Of a stretch of 43,485 nucleotides of DNA, positions 23,699 to 33,421 are shown one piece after another. Within the stretch, counting starts at the first letter, position 1. The number at the start of each line of letters is the position of its first letter. The notes beneath the pieces were generated by a model. The model made no database searches. It saw nothing but the letters and a program-made list of their open reading frames with translations, and was not told the DNA's origin. This DNA comes from Candidatus Zixiibacteriota bacterium (GTDB taxonomy: Bacteria > Zixibacteria > MSB-5A5 > GN15 > JAAZOE01): the NCBI GenBank assembly GCA_030668485.1, contig DAOUTW010000034.1:1-43485 (forward strand), in the 5' to 3' direction. The position numbers and the translations under genes are program-made.

Positions 23699-23887
23699 AT
23701 GTCAATCGAGAATATGATTCGAATTTTGGCCGGCAGTATGATCCTCCTCTCGCTGGCTCTGGGTTTGACGGTTTCGCAAAACTGGTTCTTACTGACCGGA
23801 TTTGTCGGGCTCAATCTGATCCAGTCGGCCTTCACCAAATTCTGTCCTGCGGAGATAATGATAAAGAAGGCGACGGGCAGAAATTAA
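23699..23887 (+). CDS. DUF2892-family inner-membrane protein
   Basis: A 62-residue protein with GGAGATACAAG before ATG, 10 bases after the barrel gene. It has two hydrophobic helices and the family's ending CPAEIMIKKATG after NLIQSAFTKF. DUF2892 domains also form the membrane tail of YgaP-like rhodaneses. Role here unknown; last gene of the exporter operon. Confidence 0.85.
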   Translation: MSIENMIRILAGSMILLSLALGLTVSQNWFLLTGFVGLNLIQSAFTKFCPAEIMIKKATGRN

Positions 23888-23920
23888 GATCGGCCTTCTT
23901 ATGATGTAGCTCCTCCTTGT

Positions 23921-24057
23921 CAGGCAGAAGCCTGTTTTTGGCTGTCGCCAGGCAGGGCCTGTTTTTGGCTGTCGCCAGGCAGGGCCTGTTTTTGGCTGTC
24001 GCCAGGCAGGGCCTGTTTTTGGCTTTCGCCAGGCAGAAGCCTGTTTTTGGCTGTCGC
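23921..24057. repeat. Tandem array of five 27/28-bp REP-like units
   Basis: Five head-to-tail units: 23921-23948, 23949-23975, 23976-24002, 24003-24029 and 24030-24057. The consensus is CAGGCAGRRGCCTG followed by TTTTTGGCTGTCGC; the inner three have a one-base shorter core (CAGGCAGGGCCTG). The core is a palindrome. Single or double copies lie at 40518-40572, 41632-41685 and elsewhere. There are no spacers between units. Confidence 0.9.
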
Positions 24058-24148
24058 TAGCATGACCTGAGACCATTGTCCGGTGAAGGCTAATGGCTTG
24101 TTTTTGGTCTAACAAAAAGTAACATTATGATCCCTCCTATGGATGAAG

Positions 24149-24178
24149 GGTCCCGCGTGAGCACCGCGGGGCCTTTCT
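24149..24178 (+). terminator. Probable terminator of the exporter operon
   Basis: CCCGCG and CGCGGG form a stem extended by GGT/GCC pairs, followed by TTTCT. The rest of 24058-24400 holds only repeat fragments, including a TTCGCGGGAATGACAGG element. Confidence 0.45.
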
Positions 24179-24400
24179 ATATGCAAGGGGTGGCAGAGGC
24201 CACATAGGTGGCAGGGGCCACATAAATAGAGAAAGATAATCCAGAATGGCCAGATTTATACGATAATATTGTAGGAGGTAGATTTCCGTCTTCGCGGGAA
24301 TGACAGGCCCTGCTAGCGCCAGCTTTTGGACAAGAAAATCACCCCGGAATCTTAAAAAGAGGTGTGATTATAGAAAGAGGTACCCTGGAATCATCCGGCG

Positions 24401-26281
24401 CTACTTCTTCACCATCGCGATATGGCTCGGGATCGCATCCTCTATCTTTTCCAGATAGGCAGCGTATTGCGGAAACTGTTCCGGCGACACAAAATAGGCA
24501 AAACACTCCCGATGGCAAACCACCGTCAATTGTTTTTCGACCAACGAAAATTCCACCCGCATCGTCCCGAATTCATCCTCAATATCAACCGGATCGGGCA
24601 GTTTCGCGATCTCCCAGCCACGCGGGACAGTAAAATGAACCGTATCGGCATAAGAAAAAGGGTATAGCAGATCCAAAGGCAACGTCCTTTTCTTAAGATC
24701 AACCTTCTCACGCTCCCGCAAAGGTAGAAAACAGGTCAGGTTGACATACTTTTTGGTCCCGGCCGTCTGAACCGCATTTCTGATAGTTCCCTCAACCACC
24801 ACGCGCCGCGCCCGCCCAGTAGTCGCATCACTTTCAATATAGGCGGTATCCGGTTTCATCTTCTTCGATAGTCCAAAATCACTGACCGTCAGGTATTTCT
24901 CCAGCTTGTCATGCTCCGAATAGCTGAGAAAACCCTGCAAGTTATGATAACAATTTCCGGTAGCACTCAATTCATATGCGACCGTCAACGTTTTCCCCTT
25001 GGCGGTCTTGATTTCGGCCTTGCGAACAATGCAATTATCATGTGCCGGTGATGGGGATGTTTTCACCAGCGATCCGCCCTCGGCATTGATCGACAGCGCA
25101 TAAATATCTTCATCCTGCCACGGTAAATCTCCCATTTCGCAAAACGAACAGGTCGGATCGGACCATAGCGTATCGCCATCGACCACTGCGTAAAAGATTG
25201 AGTGATTGAACCTCAGGCTGGGAAAATCCCGATCGGTCAGATTAAATCCCTTGGACTGAATCAGCACCGGCCAGGCATCAATCTCTGCATGACGCAGCAT
25301 CGAGACATACAATGTCGCCAGGTCCTTGCAATCACCGTACCCTCGCTCAAAAGTATCCGCCGTCGGCGTCGGACGCCACCCTCCGATACCGACCTCAATC
25401 GCCACATACCGGGTCGTTTTGGATAGCGCCTTATGAATTTGGTCGCATATTTCTCGCTGAGATGCCGCCCTGGAGGCAATCGAATCGACCAACGCTTTCT
25501 GCCGATCATTCAGTGTAAAACAGCCGTCCCACATCGCCTGACAATCGGAGCTAAGACTGGTCCAGTCGGCGCCGGTGAATTGATGGTCCCCCAGCATATA
25601 ATTATGCGGAGCAAACTTCAGTGTCAGCAGATTCTCTCCCAGCGAATAAATATATTCCTCATCCTCCACCGGCGGGATATCGGTCATCTGGTATACATAA
25701 ACGGTTTTGTCTCCCTTGTCTATGATCGTCGCCTCAGGAATATCTCCACTTTTGTCGGTGTCGAATTCAAAACCGGCAGGAGTAATAAGGGTCAGGATGG
25801 AGGATTTAACAGGAATGAGCCGTTGAGGAGACCAATTCGGCCAGAAAAAGAGCGAATTGTATTCCATCTTGTATTCGTATTCAAAAGTATACGGATAGGT
25901 CTGGGCATTGAGCCAGTATATCCAGATACAGACATCCTGATAAAGGGCAAAACCGGAATAGCCGCAAACTTCCGTCCCGTCACTTTTTTTGTAGGATTCA
26001 ATCTTATCCCCGGCGGCATTGAATGTTTTGGCCGAGAAACCTCTAAACCGGGCGAAGCTGCTTTCATTGATCGTCAACGCGGCATAGCCATCCCCCTCCG
26101 AAGTATATACTTTTATTTCCCGCTTGACGGTATATTCGGCTTTGCCGTCGTTATCTATTTTGAACGTCAATTCTTCATTGAGGACTTCTGCCGGGAAATC
26201 GCGTCCGGTTTCGGCAACAGTACCGGAACCGAGCACCATCAGGCCCAAAACTATTGGAATAATAAACAGCCGCCGTATCAT
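24401..26281 (-). CDS. DUF3857/transglutaminase-like exported protein, catalytic triad present
   Basis: A 626-residue protein with a signal peptide (MIRRLFIIPIVLGLMVLGSGTVA). Residues about 30-230 form the DUF3857 beta domain. The transglutaminase-like core has Cys318 in GYGDCKDLATL, His360 in RFNHSIF and Asp375 in LWSDPTC, so the protease/transglutaminase triad is intact. The C-terminal 200 residues resemble DUF2569/3858-type beta domains. Such proteins are exported and probably act on envelope proteins or peptides. Its start overlaps the stop of the upstream paralogue (ATGA). Confidence 0.88.
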   Translation of the reverse strand: MIRRLFIIPIVLGLMVLGSGTVAETGRDFPAEVLNEELTFKIDNDGKAEYTVKREIKVYTSEGDGYAALTINESSFARFRGFSAKTFNAAGDKIESYKKSDGTEVCGYSGFALYQDVCIWIYWLNAQTYPYTFEYEYKMEYNSLFFWPNWSPQRLIPVKSSILTLITPAGFEFDTDKSGDIPEATIIDKGDKTVYVYQMTDIPPVEDEEYIYSLGENLLTLKFAPHNYMLGDHQFTGADWTSLSSDCQAMWDGCFTLNDRQKALVDSIASRAASQREICDQIHKALSKTTRYVAIEVGIGGWRPTPTADTFERGYGDCKDLATLYVSMLRHAEIDAWPVLIQSKGFNLTDRDFPSLRFNHSIFYAVVDGDTLWSDPTCSFCEMGDLPWQDEDIYALSINAEGGSLVKTSPSPAHDNCIVRKAEIKTAKGKTLTVAYELSATGNCYHNLQGFLSYSEHDKLEKYLTVSDFGLSKKMKPDTAYIESDATTGRARRVVVEGTIRNAVQTAGTKKYVNLTCFLPLREREKVDLKKRTLPLDLLYPFSYADTVHFTVPRGWEIAKLPDPVDIEDEFGTMRVEFSLVEKQLTVVCHRECFAYFVSPEQFPQYAAYLEKIEDAIPSHIAMVKK

Positions 26282-28176
26282 AAATCACCGGCATTCTCTT
26301 CGACCGCTGTCGCCAGTACCTGATCCAGCGATGACTGACTAATGATATCGAACAGTTCCTTGACATCCTTGTACACCTTCGTTGGAAACGAGGCCCTTTT
26401 GATATCAAGTTCCGACTTGATATCCACGGCATTCCCATCGGTCAGGACTTTCCGGGTAAATTTGCCTCCCTGCATGGTCTGATACATATTCCGGGGGACA
26501 TCGGCGACCACCATATTTTCAGGCAAATAAACCTGGATATGATGTTTGCTGCGAAAGGTAAAATTGAAATCGACCGGGAAATTCCGAATATCACCGGCAA
26601 AGGGATTGTCTTCCACCGGCATCAGGCAGGGCGTCAGGAAGAAGTTGCCATCCATAATCGATGCGAATTCCGGCAGCTTCAAAACCAGGTCGAAAAGGTA
26701 GCGATCTTTCTCCAAATCCTCATTCAATACCGCGTTCAATATTTCGAATTCAACTTCCACGTCCTCAAGAAGATCTTCAGCCAGTTTTTCAGCCGAAAGC
26801 GAATCGAGTTGTTTCTCCCGCCACTTTTCCATCGAATATCCCTTGATGACTATCGTGGTGGAACATACCGCCGCCCCTTCGGCATCGACATGAATGGTCG
26901 ACATCAAATCGGTGCCGTTGATTCGCGGTCGATGAGGGATATCAAACAGCCGGGACTCCTCGCCGTCGATCAGCAGCGCCTGGTCGGCAAGATCATTGGC
27001 TTCCGGGTATGGATAAATGGCGCACCTGGCGCCGGGATCGAGAACATAGTTAGCGGTATCATGCTCCAGGTAGCATAGTACTCGATTAAACTGGCTCAAA
27101 TTGCGTATATCGACATTGATCTTGCCGTACTCTTTCCTCGTTCCGATATACAATGGCTTCGCCGGCAGATCCTGCGACTTGAGCAGTTCCACCAGCAGAA
27201 TATTCTTTTCGTAGGTTCTTCCCTTTTTCGCTTTCAGGATATCAGACGGTTTGTCAACCTGCTCCAGATCATCATCGGTCACGATTTCACACGCAACAAA
27301 ATCATACAATTTTTTGATTTTCTGCTCGGTATCCTCGATCCCGGCACAGATCGAGTCCGCCGCCTTTTTAAAATCCTTCTGGCTGGTATGGACTTCACTC
27401 TCTATATACTCATCGATCCATTCGCCGATATCGTTCCATCCGGTAACATAACCGGTATAACGGAATATCACCGCCATCATATTATCCATCCGGGCCCCCA
27501 TTAGCGGTTCCGGTTTGGCCGGCAGAAGGTCGGTTAGTTCCATACTGAAATCAATTACGGTGCCGTCATCGGTCTTAAGTTCCTCCTCCACCGCTTTTCT
27601 AATGTGAACCGGGATATTTATAAAAATCGGCGTGTGATTTTCATAATCATGCATCTCGACCGTATATGAGGATCTCTTGGTAAAAGTCTCGCTCTGGAAA
27701 TACCATGGTTTGATGCCATAATATTTTCGCTCGATCTTGTACTTATATTCCAGGATATAGCCGTCCTGAATCGTCGGAAAAGTGAAAGCCAGAACATCTT
27801 CCTGATCGACCGTCTTGTTGAAAAATTCCTTTACCTCATGTTTTTTGCCATCCGGAGTGATCGTGTGCGCTTTCAGGTTTTTTATTTTATCTCCCCGGAA
27901 GAGATCCACTTCAATCTCGGCCACATATTCAGATCCTTCCTTGCTGATGATCTTTATCCGGACATGACGATAGAAGGCACGCTTTCCAAGAACGTGAAGC
28001 CCCTCGTCGAATATTACGACCGCCTTTGCATCCGGATATTGATCGGGAGCCCCCATCGCCCATTCTTCATCCGATATTTCTCCGAACTTTGGTGTTTCCC
28101 CATGGATACTCGCCGCGCCAATCAGGCAGATAACCGCACTGGCTAAAATAATGCGATACACATAAGTTCTCAACAT
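26278..28176 (-). CDS. DUF3857/transglutaminase-like exported protein, catalytic Cys lost
   Basis: A 632-residue paralogue of the following gene with a signal peptide (MLRTYVYRIILASAVICLIGAASIHG). It keeps the DUF3857 domain and transglutaminase fold, but where the partner has GDCKDLATL it has GRTYEKNILL, so the catalytic cysteine is replaced. It is likely a non-catalytic partner that binds the same substrate or the active enzyme. The two genes overlap by four bases and should be made in equal amounts. Confidence 0.85.
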   Translation of the reverse strand: MLRTYVYRIILASAVICLIGAASIHGETPKFGEISDEEWAMGAPDQYPDAKAVVIFDEGLHVLGKRAFYRHVRIKIISKEGSEYVAEIEVDLFRGDKIKNLKAHTITPDGKKHEVKEFFNKTVDQEDVLAFTFPTIQDGYILEYKYKIERKYYGIKPWYFQSETFTKRSSYTVEMHDYENHTPIFINIPVHIRKAVEEELKTDDGTVIDFSMELTDLLPAKPEPLMGARMDNMMAVIFRYTGYVTGWNDIGEWIDEYIESEVHTSQKDFKKAADSICAGIEDTEQKIKKLYDFVACEIVTDDDLEQVDKPSDILKAKKGRTYEKNILLVELLKSQDLPAKPLYIGTRKEYGKINVDIRNLSQFNRVLCYLEHDTANYVLDPGARCAIYPYPEANDLADQALLIDGEESRLFDIPHRPRINGTDLMSTIHVDAEGAAVCSTTIVIKGYSMEKWREKQLDSLSAEKLAEDLLEDVEVEFEILNAVLNEDLEKDRYLFDLVLKLPEFASIMDGNFFLTPCLMPVEDNPFAGDIRNFPVDFNFTFRSKHHIQVYLPENMVVADVPRNMYQTMQGGKFTRKVLTDGNAVDIKSELDIKRASFPTKVYKDVKELFDIISQSSLDQVLATAVEENAGDL

Positions 28177-28556
28177 GGTATCCCCCTCGCTAAAATAATT
28201 GATATATCGGCTTTCGGTTTTTCATGCGAACGATGTGGCAAATTGTAGTTAAATGATTCAAAGAATATCCCACTCCCTTGCCTGCATATATATACGAAAC
28301 AACAAATTCCAAGTCAAGAGGGGCTATCTCCGATAAGGTTCTGTTCGGTAGTCGGCGAGGCATAATAGATATTTATTGCCCCAATCCCGGAGCGAAATAA
28401 CTATGGGGAAAGCACCGTAAACACAGCCTTCCGAGGCCTCTCTAATGTTTTAGGCGATAAAAATTACTAATATTTTTAATAGAGGAGTTTTTTTGTTGAC
28501 AATAATTGAGATGAAGAGCTTTTTGGGTCGTCGAGTCTAAAGAGCATAACTGAAGG
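28177..28556. other. Intergenic region, no feature supported
   Basis: AT-rich region between divergent transcription units. It must hold the promoter of the DUF3857 pair, but no convincing -35/-10 pair or repeat was found. Confidence 0.4.
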
Positions 28557-28832
28557 ATGGCTGAAATGAATCTGCCGTTTGGTGTGAAAACGGCTTCGCA
28601 TTCATCCCCAATCCACCCGGAGTTAGTTCAACTCTTCCATTCTGCCGCCACCGTTATATCATATTATCAACAATCCACCGGATACCAAACAGCTTTGCTG
28701 TGGATTCATATACTCCATGCACCTATGCTTGATCATTTTCGCGACAGCATAAAACAGGCCCCCGCCTGGATCTGCCGGAAACAATGTAAGCATCGGGACA
28801 TGGCAATAGTCTTTGCAGCATCATTGACATGA
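28557..28832 (+). CDS. Doubtful small ORF, 91 residues
   Basis: The ATG follows GAAGG, but the product has no recognisable domain, signal or composition bias and its codon use is unlike the neighbouring ppsA. It may be a chance open frame. Confidence 0.2.
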   Translation: MAEMNLPFGVKTASHSSPIHPELVQLFHSAATVISYYQQSTGYQTALLWIHILHAPMLDHFRDSIKQAPAWICRKQCKHRDMAIVFAASLT

Positions 28833-28916
28833 AACCGTGTTCGCTCGGGTTTTGACCTTTTAAAATTTCAAAAGCGGTAAACGAAGATCAACTTCTCAAA
28901 AAGTGAAGGATCTATC

Positions 28917-31328
28917 ATGTCCAACAACGGTAGCGGTAGCAGCAAAGAGAACCAGTTTGTTCTCTGGTTTGAAAAAATCGGAATGGATGACCTGCCTCTG
29001 GTCGGCGGCAAAAGTGCCTCTCTGGGAGAGATGTATCGTAAGCTGACGCTTTATGGAATCAAAATCCCCAACGGCTTTGCTGTCACGGTTGAGGGTTATT
29101 ACCATTTCCTGCGGTCGGCCGGAATCCAGGACAAAATCAAACAGATTATTAAAGGCCTCGACACCCACGACATCCGTGACCTCCAGAGGCGCGGGAAAAA
29201 AATCCGCCAGTTGATTTGCAGCCGGGACCTGCCCCTGGACCTTCAAAAAGCGATTGTCGCCAATTACCGAAAACTGGAAAGGCAATATGGCGGGAATGTC
29301 GATGTCGCCGTCCGTTCCTCCGGCACCGCCGAGGACCTTCCGGGAGCCTCCTTCGCCGGACAGCATGACACCTATCTCAATATTCGGGGACCGGAAGCGC
29401 TGCTTAATGCTTGTCAGAGATGTTTTGCCTCATTGTTTACCGATCGGGCAATTTCCTACCGCAAAGACAAACATTTTAGCCACTTTTCTATCGGTCTCTC
29501 CATCGCAATTCAAAAAATGGTCCGCTCCGACATCGCCTCATCGGGGGTGATGTTTTCCATCGACACCGAATCGGGCCACAAGGACATGGTCTTAATCAAC
29601 GCCGCCTACGGGCTGGGCGAGGGTATTGTGCAGGGAGCGGTGAACCCGGATGAGTTCTATGTCCACAAACCGACCCTGATCAAAAACTACCGCCCGATTG
29701 TCTCCAAAACCCTTGGCACCAAACGGACCAAAATGGTTTACGCCACCGGAAGAAAATCGATCAAATATGTTCCGGTGATGGTGCGCGACCAGAAAAAATT
29801 CTCCGTCACCGATGACGAGGTATTGCAACTGGCACGATGGGCCGTCATCATTGAGGAACATTATTCCCGCGAGGCGAATACATTTCGCCCAATGGATATG
29901 GAATGGGCCAAAGACGGCGAAACCGGCGAACTCTTCATCCTTCAGGCTCGCCCGGAGACTGTCGTATCGCAGCGTGACGGGAATGTCCTCGAACAATTCA
30001 TCTTGCTGAAAAAGGGCAAACATCTTGTCAGCGGCGCGCCGGTCGGCGTCAGAATTGGTATCGGTCGAGCCAATGTCATTAAAAATGTCAAAAGCGCCAC
30101 CAATTTCGCCAAAGGCGATGTCCTGGTAACACATATGACCGATCCCGACTGGGAGCCCTACATGAAACTCGCCTCGGCAATTGTCACCAATGAGGGTGGA
30201 CGGACTTCTCATGCCGCAATTATCAGCCGCGAACTCGGCATTCCCGCCGTAGTCGGCGCCGATGGCGCCACATCTAAGATCAAGCATGGGCAAACTGTTA
30301 CGGTCAGTTGCTCCGAGGGTGAAATCGGTCATGTCTATGCCGGCAAACTTCCCTTCCGGATCGACCGCACCAATCTCAAGGAAATTAAACGCCCCGACAA
30401 AACTGAGATAAAGATGATTTTCGGCACTCCCGAATTGGCTTTCCACACTTCCCAAATTCCTAACGATGGCGTCGGACTGGCCCGCGAGGAGTTTATCATC
30501 AGTTCCTATATCAAAATTCACCCGATGGCGCTGGTTAAATATCCCCGCCTCAAGGACAAGAAAGCTAAAAAGGAAATCGACCGCCTCACTCGCGGATACG
30601 ATGATAAGAAACAATATTATGTCGATAAATTGGCCTATGGCGTGGCGACTATCGCCTCGGCTTTTTATCCCAAAGAAGTCATCGTTCGACTGGCCGATTT
30701 CCGGTCCAACGAATACTCCGAACTGATCGGCGGACGCGAGTTCGAGCCGGAGGAGCGCAACCCGATGATCGGCTGGCGAGGAGCATCTCGATACTATGAC
30801 CCCTCATACCGCCCCGCCTTCAACCTGGAATGCAAAGCGCTGAAAAAGGTTCGCTATGAGATGGGGCTCGACAATATTCATGTAATGGTGCCATTCTGCC
30901 GCACCGTCGAGGAGGGAAAAAAGGTTATTCAGGCGATGGCCGATAATGGCCTTCATCAGAAAACCAACGGGCTTGAAATCTACATGATGTGCGAGATCCC
31001 GTCCAATGTCATTCTCGCTGACCTCTTCGCCCAGATTTTCGACGGCTTCTCCATCGGCTCAAATGATCTGACTCAGTTAACCCTGGGACTTGATCGAGAT
31101 TCCGGCCTGATCGCCCATGTCGGTGATGAAAACGATGAAGCGGTCAAAAGGATGATCGCCGATGTTATCCGGGTCGCCAAGAAATACAACCGCAAAATCG
31201 GCATCTGTGGACAGGCCCCGTCGGATTTCCCCGAGTTTGCCAAATTCCTTGTCGATCACGGTATTGATTCGATCTCCCTCAACCCCGACGCGATACTCAA
31301 AACAACCGTCGCGCTGGCAGAGATGTAA
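28917..31328 (+). CDS. ppsA: Phosphoenolpyruvate synthase (pyruvate, water dikinase)
   Basis: An 803-residue protein in the usual size range. The N-terminal ATP-binding domain starts GMDDLPLVGGKSASLGEMY and includes the VDVAVRSSGTAEDLPGASFAGQ glycine loop. The swivelling domain has the phosphohistidine motif GGRTSHAAIISRE (His432). The PEP/pyruvate barrel ends with the catalytic cysteine in GICGQAPSD (Cys764) and the SISLNPD ending. It converts pyruvate, ATP and water to PEP, AMP and phosphate for gluconeogenesis. It is a single gene closed by a strong terminator. Confidence 0.96.
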   Translation: MSNNGSGSSKENQFVLWFEKIGMDDLPLVGGKSASLGEMYRKLTLYGIKIPNGFAVTVEGYYHFLRSAGIQDKIKQIIKGLDTHDIRDLQRRGKKIRQLICSRDLPLDLQKAIVANYRKLERQYGGNVDVAVRSSGTAEDLPGASFAGQHDTYLNIRGPEALLNACQRCFASLFTDRAISYRKDKHFSHFSIGLSIAIQKMVRSDIASSGVMFSIDTESGHKDMVLINAAYGLGEGIVQGAVNPDEFYVHKPTLIKNYRPIVSKTLGTKRTKMVYATGRKSIKYVPVMVRDQKKFSVTDDEVLQLARWAVIIEEHYSREANTFRPMDMEWAKDGETGELFILQARPETVVSQRDGNVLEQFILLKKGKHLVSGAPVGVRIGIGRANVIKNVKSATNFAKGDVLVTHMTDPDWEPYMKLASAIVTNEGGRTSHAAIISRELGIPAVVGADGATSKIKHGQTVTVSCSEGEIGHVYAGKLPFRIDRTNLKEIKRPDKTEIKMIFGTPELAFHTSQIPNDGVGLAREEFIISSYIKIHPMALVKYPRLKDKKAKKEIDRLTRGYDDKKQYYVDKLAYGVATIASAFYPKEVIVRLADFRSNEYSELIGGREFEPEERNPMIGWRGASRYYDPSYRPAFNLECKALKKVRYEMGLDNIHVMVPFCRTVEEGKKVIQAMADNGLHQKTNGLEIYMMCEIPSNVILADLFAQIFDGFSIGSNDLTQLTLGLDRDSGLIAHVGDENDEAVKRMIADVIRVAKKYNRKIGICGQAPSDFPEFAKFLVDHGIDSISLNPDAILKTTVALAEM

Positions 31329-31356
31329 GCTATCGCTCTAAAAAACGATCAATAAA

Positions 31357-31385
31357 AAAAGGCCCCAGAGCGGGGGCCTTTTTTA
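31357..31385 (+). terminator. Rho-independent terminator after ppsA
   Basis: AAGGCCCC-AGAGC-GGGGGCCTT with flanking A and T runs. It can work in both directions and so may also stop the converging minus-strand gene. Confidence 0.85.
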
Positions 31386-31416
31386 TATTATGTCATTCGA
31401 CGTGAAATTTCATTGA

Positions 31417-32319
31417 TTACTGGCAATCAGGATCATCCCAGTCTGTCAACCCATCGCAATCATTATCGAGGGCATCGCCACATATTTCGGCCGAGGGCAT
31501 TACATCCTGCACACAGACTAACGATCCTCCCTGACAATGAAGAGTACCTTCGGCACAGACACCCTGTAATCCGGTATCACAGGGGCCGCTGCCCTCAGGA
31601 TCACCTTCATCGACAGAGCCGTCACAATCGTTGTCGAGCCCGTCGCATACCTCGGGAGACGGCATAACATCCTGTACACATACCAGGGATCCGCCCTGAC
31701 AATGCAGGATTCCCTGATCGCAGACACCCTGTTGGCCGGTACTGCAGAGAGCGCCGCCTTCAGGATCGCCTTCGTCGATAGATCCATCACAATCGTTGTC
31801 CAGTCCGTCGCATACCTCGGTGGTCGGTTAGCCACCAACAACGCTGCACTCGGTCCCGGTTCCGTCCTGCTTACACACCATGACACCGTGTTCCTCACAT
31901 TCGCCGATACCGGCGGAGCACGGCTCGCCTGCATTAAAACCATTATCGATTACGCCGTCACAATTGTTATCATATCTATCGCATATTTCATCCATGGGAA
32001 GCACGTCGCCGACGCAAGGCCCCCACTCCCCGTCGACGCAGGTCTGGATTCCGGCGGCACATTGGCCGATACCCTGAGTTCCTTCCGGACCGGTATAGCA
32101 CAATCGAGTAAATCCCTCGGAGCAACCCTCGCAGCAACCGGGCTCGGGTCCCGGACCGCCCTTGAAGACATAATTTATCATGAACACCGCATCGCCCACG
32201 TTTAGACTCCCATCGCCATTGGCGTCACCACAAACATAGTCGCTTTGGGCTATAATCGGGTGTGAGGCCGCCCCCACAAGCAAAATCAAAGTAACAACCA
32301 ATAGACTTTTTCTACCCAT
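31417..32319 (-). pseudogene. MopE-type Asp/Cys-repeat secreted protein, interrupted by in-frame TAA
   Basis: ATG 32319 follows GGAGGAG and opens a signal peptide (MGRKSLLVVTLILLVGAASH). A dockerin-like calcium repeat follows (CGDANGDGSLNVGDAVFMIN), then MopE-type metal-binding repeats (EICDRYDNNCDG, EVCDGLDNDCDG twice, EICGDALDNDCDG). A TAA at 31830-31828 interrupts the frame between the first and second repeat units. The frame is otherwise unbroken to 31417, giving 300 codons. Linkers at this place in such proteins usually read G-x-P-T-x-E, so one C-to-T change of a CAA codon would explain the stop. It may be a recent nonsense mutation, a sequencing error, or a read-through site. Confidence 0.75.
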
Positions 32320-32677
32320 GACAATACTCCTCCAAAATGATCAATCATTATATTATAGCTCTGGGGGGCATGTTCAGGAGATGATATTCAAAAGGCTATA
32401 TATTATATATAGACCAAAGAATCGATTTGTCAATGTTTAATCTTTCCAGGTTAGATGTCTGATAGGCCTTTGTTTATCCATATTGGAATTATTACTACAT
32501 GCCCTGTTTGACAAAGAGTGAGATTTATTCTAAGACTTAATACCTATGAAAAGAGGCCCGGAGACTGGGCCTCTTTTTTTACAGCAAGGTGAAACGGCAG
32601 GTAATGATAGAACCCAATATATAACAGCAGAGGTTTTCTTGTATGGCGGTGGTCAGACACCCACCGGCAATTTTATA
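32320..32677. other. Intergenic region with a terminator
   Basis: AT-rich promoter region of the MopE-type gene, then the terminator at 32549-32580. A short repeat-like piece (GGCGGTGGTCAGACACCCACC) lies near 32645. No gene seen. Confidence 0.4.
32549..32580 (-). terminator. Rho-independent terminator
   Basis: AAAAGAGGCCC and GGGCCTCTTTT pair around a 7-base loop with T-runs on both strands. It terminates the small minus-strand gene at 32678-32902. Confidence 0.8.
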
Positions 32678-32902
32678 TTAATTCTGTGACGCAAAGACGT
32701 TTTTGAATTCGCTGTAGAGTTCGTTCATCAACGGCCAGTCGCCGGTTTCGGCGGCGATTTCAATCTTTTTGTAAATCATCAAAAGCTGCAGGTCGCCGCC
32801 GACCTTATCGAAAATTTCCCCGATAAGCGGGTCCCGGTTATTTTTTCTCTTTGTACTGCAATCGTCGCCATAGCCGGCGGTCGCCGTTACCAAAATGGAC
32901 AT
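32678..32902 (-). CDS. Small hypothetical protein, 74 residues
   Basis: I choose ATG 32902, after GGGGAAATATT, rather than 32947. The product is MSILVTATAGYGDDCSTKRK followed by an amphipathic helical part (LQLLMIYKKIEIAAETGDWPLMNELYSEFK). There is no signal peptide or membrane helix. A strong terminator directly downstream supports expression. No family recognised. Confidence 0.5.
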   Translation of the reverse strand: MSILVTATAGYGDDCSTKRKNNRDPLIGEIFDKVGGDLQLLMIYKKIEIAAETGDWPLMNELYSEFKNVFASQN

Positions 32903-33167
32903 AATATTTCCCCTGTACGATAAAGCCAAACTTTCACTATATGTCACACCATCTCCAAGCCAGGTTTACATAGTCAAAAACCCTGCCAAAAAATAAAAGC
33001 CGGTTATTTGTTGTGTTTCAACAAAATAGCAAAAGGCGCCAGAAAATCTTTCTGTTCAGTCTATGATTTTGTTCAAATCCTGATCCAAAATACGGATCAT
33101 ATCCGATAGGCTGATTTCGCAATCGAGACGGAGGCTATTCAGTCGGCAAAAGTCATTGGAAAATTGA

Positions 33168-33196
33168 TTGACTGATTCCTAATGTGACTGTATATT
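33168..33196 (+). promoter_or_regulatory. Sigma-70 promoter
   Basis: TTGACT (33168-33173) and TATATT (33191-33196) are separated by 17 bases. It points to the secreted BACON-repeat gene 220 bases downstream. Otherwise 32903-33421 holds no supported gene. Confidence 0.5.
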
Positions 33197-33421
33197 AAAT
33201 ATGCACAAGCGGCAAGTTTTTGTTAAACATCACGATACACCTGATGTACTTATCCTTGATACCGCTCCGGCAGTATCGCAAATGGTTCTTCAAATTAAAA
33301 TTGCCCGCTTGACCAAAAACATATATTGTTGGCAATAATCGACAACGCGGCGAGCCGCATGATCTTTTCGGATTATCGGCCGGCGGGATGAGATTGAAAT
33401 TGACTAAATGGGAGGCATAAA

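Noticed and set aside
23921-24057. CRISPR array
   Set aside because: The 27/28-bp units are directly head to tail with no unique spacers, and copies are scattered elsewhere.
25433-26323. 296-residue plus-strand open frame opposite the DUF3857 gene
   Set aside because: Shadow frame without a ribosome binding site or recognisable domain.
29592-30614. 340-residue minus-strand open frame opposite ppsA
   Set aside because: Shadow of ppsA codon bias; no start site or family.
33201-33338. A 45-residue ORF (MHKRQVFVKHHDTPDV...) right after the promoter at 33168
   Set aside because: It has no ribosome binding site, its ATG falls at the predicted transcription start, and the product has no recognisable feature. 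It could only be a leaderless gene.
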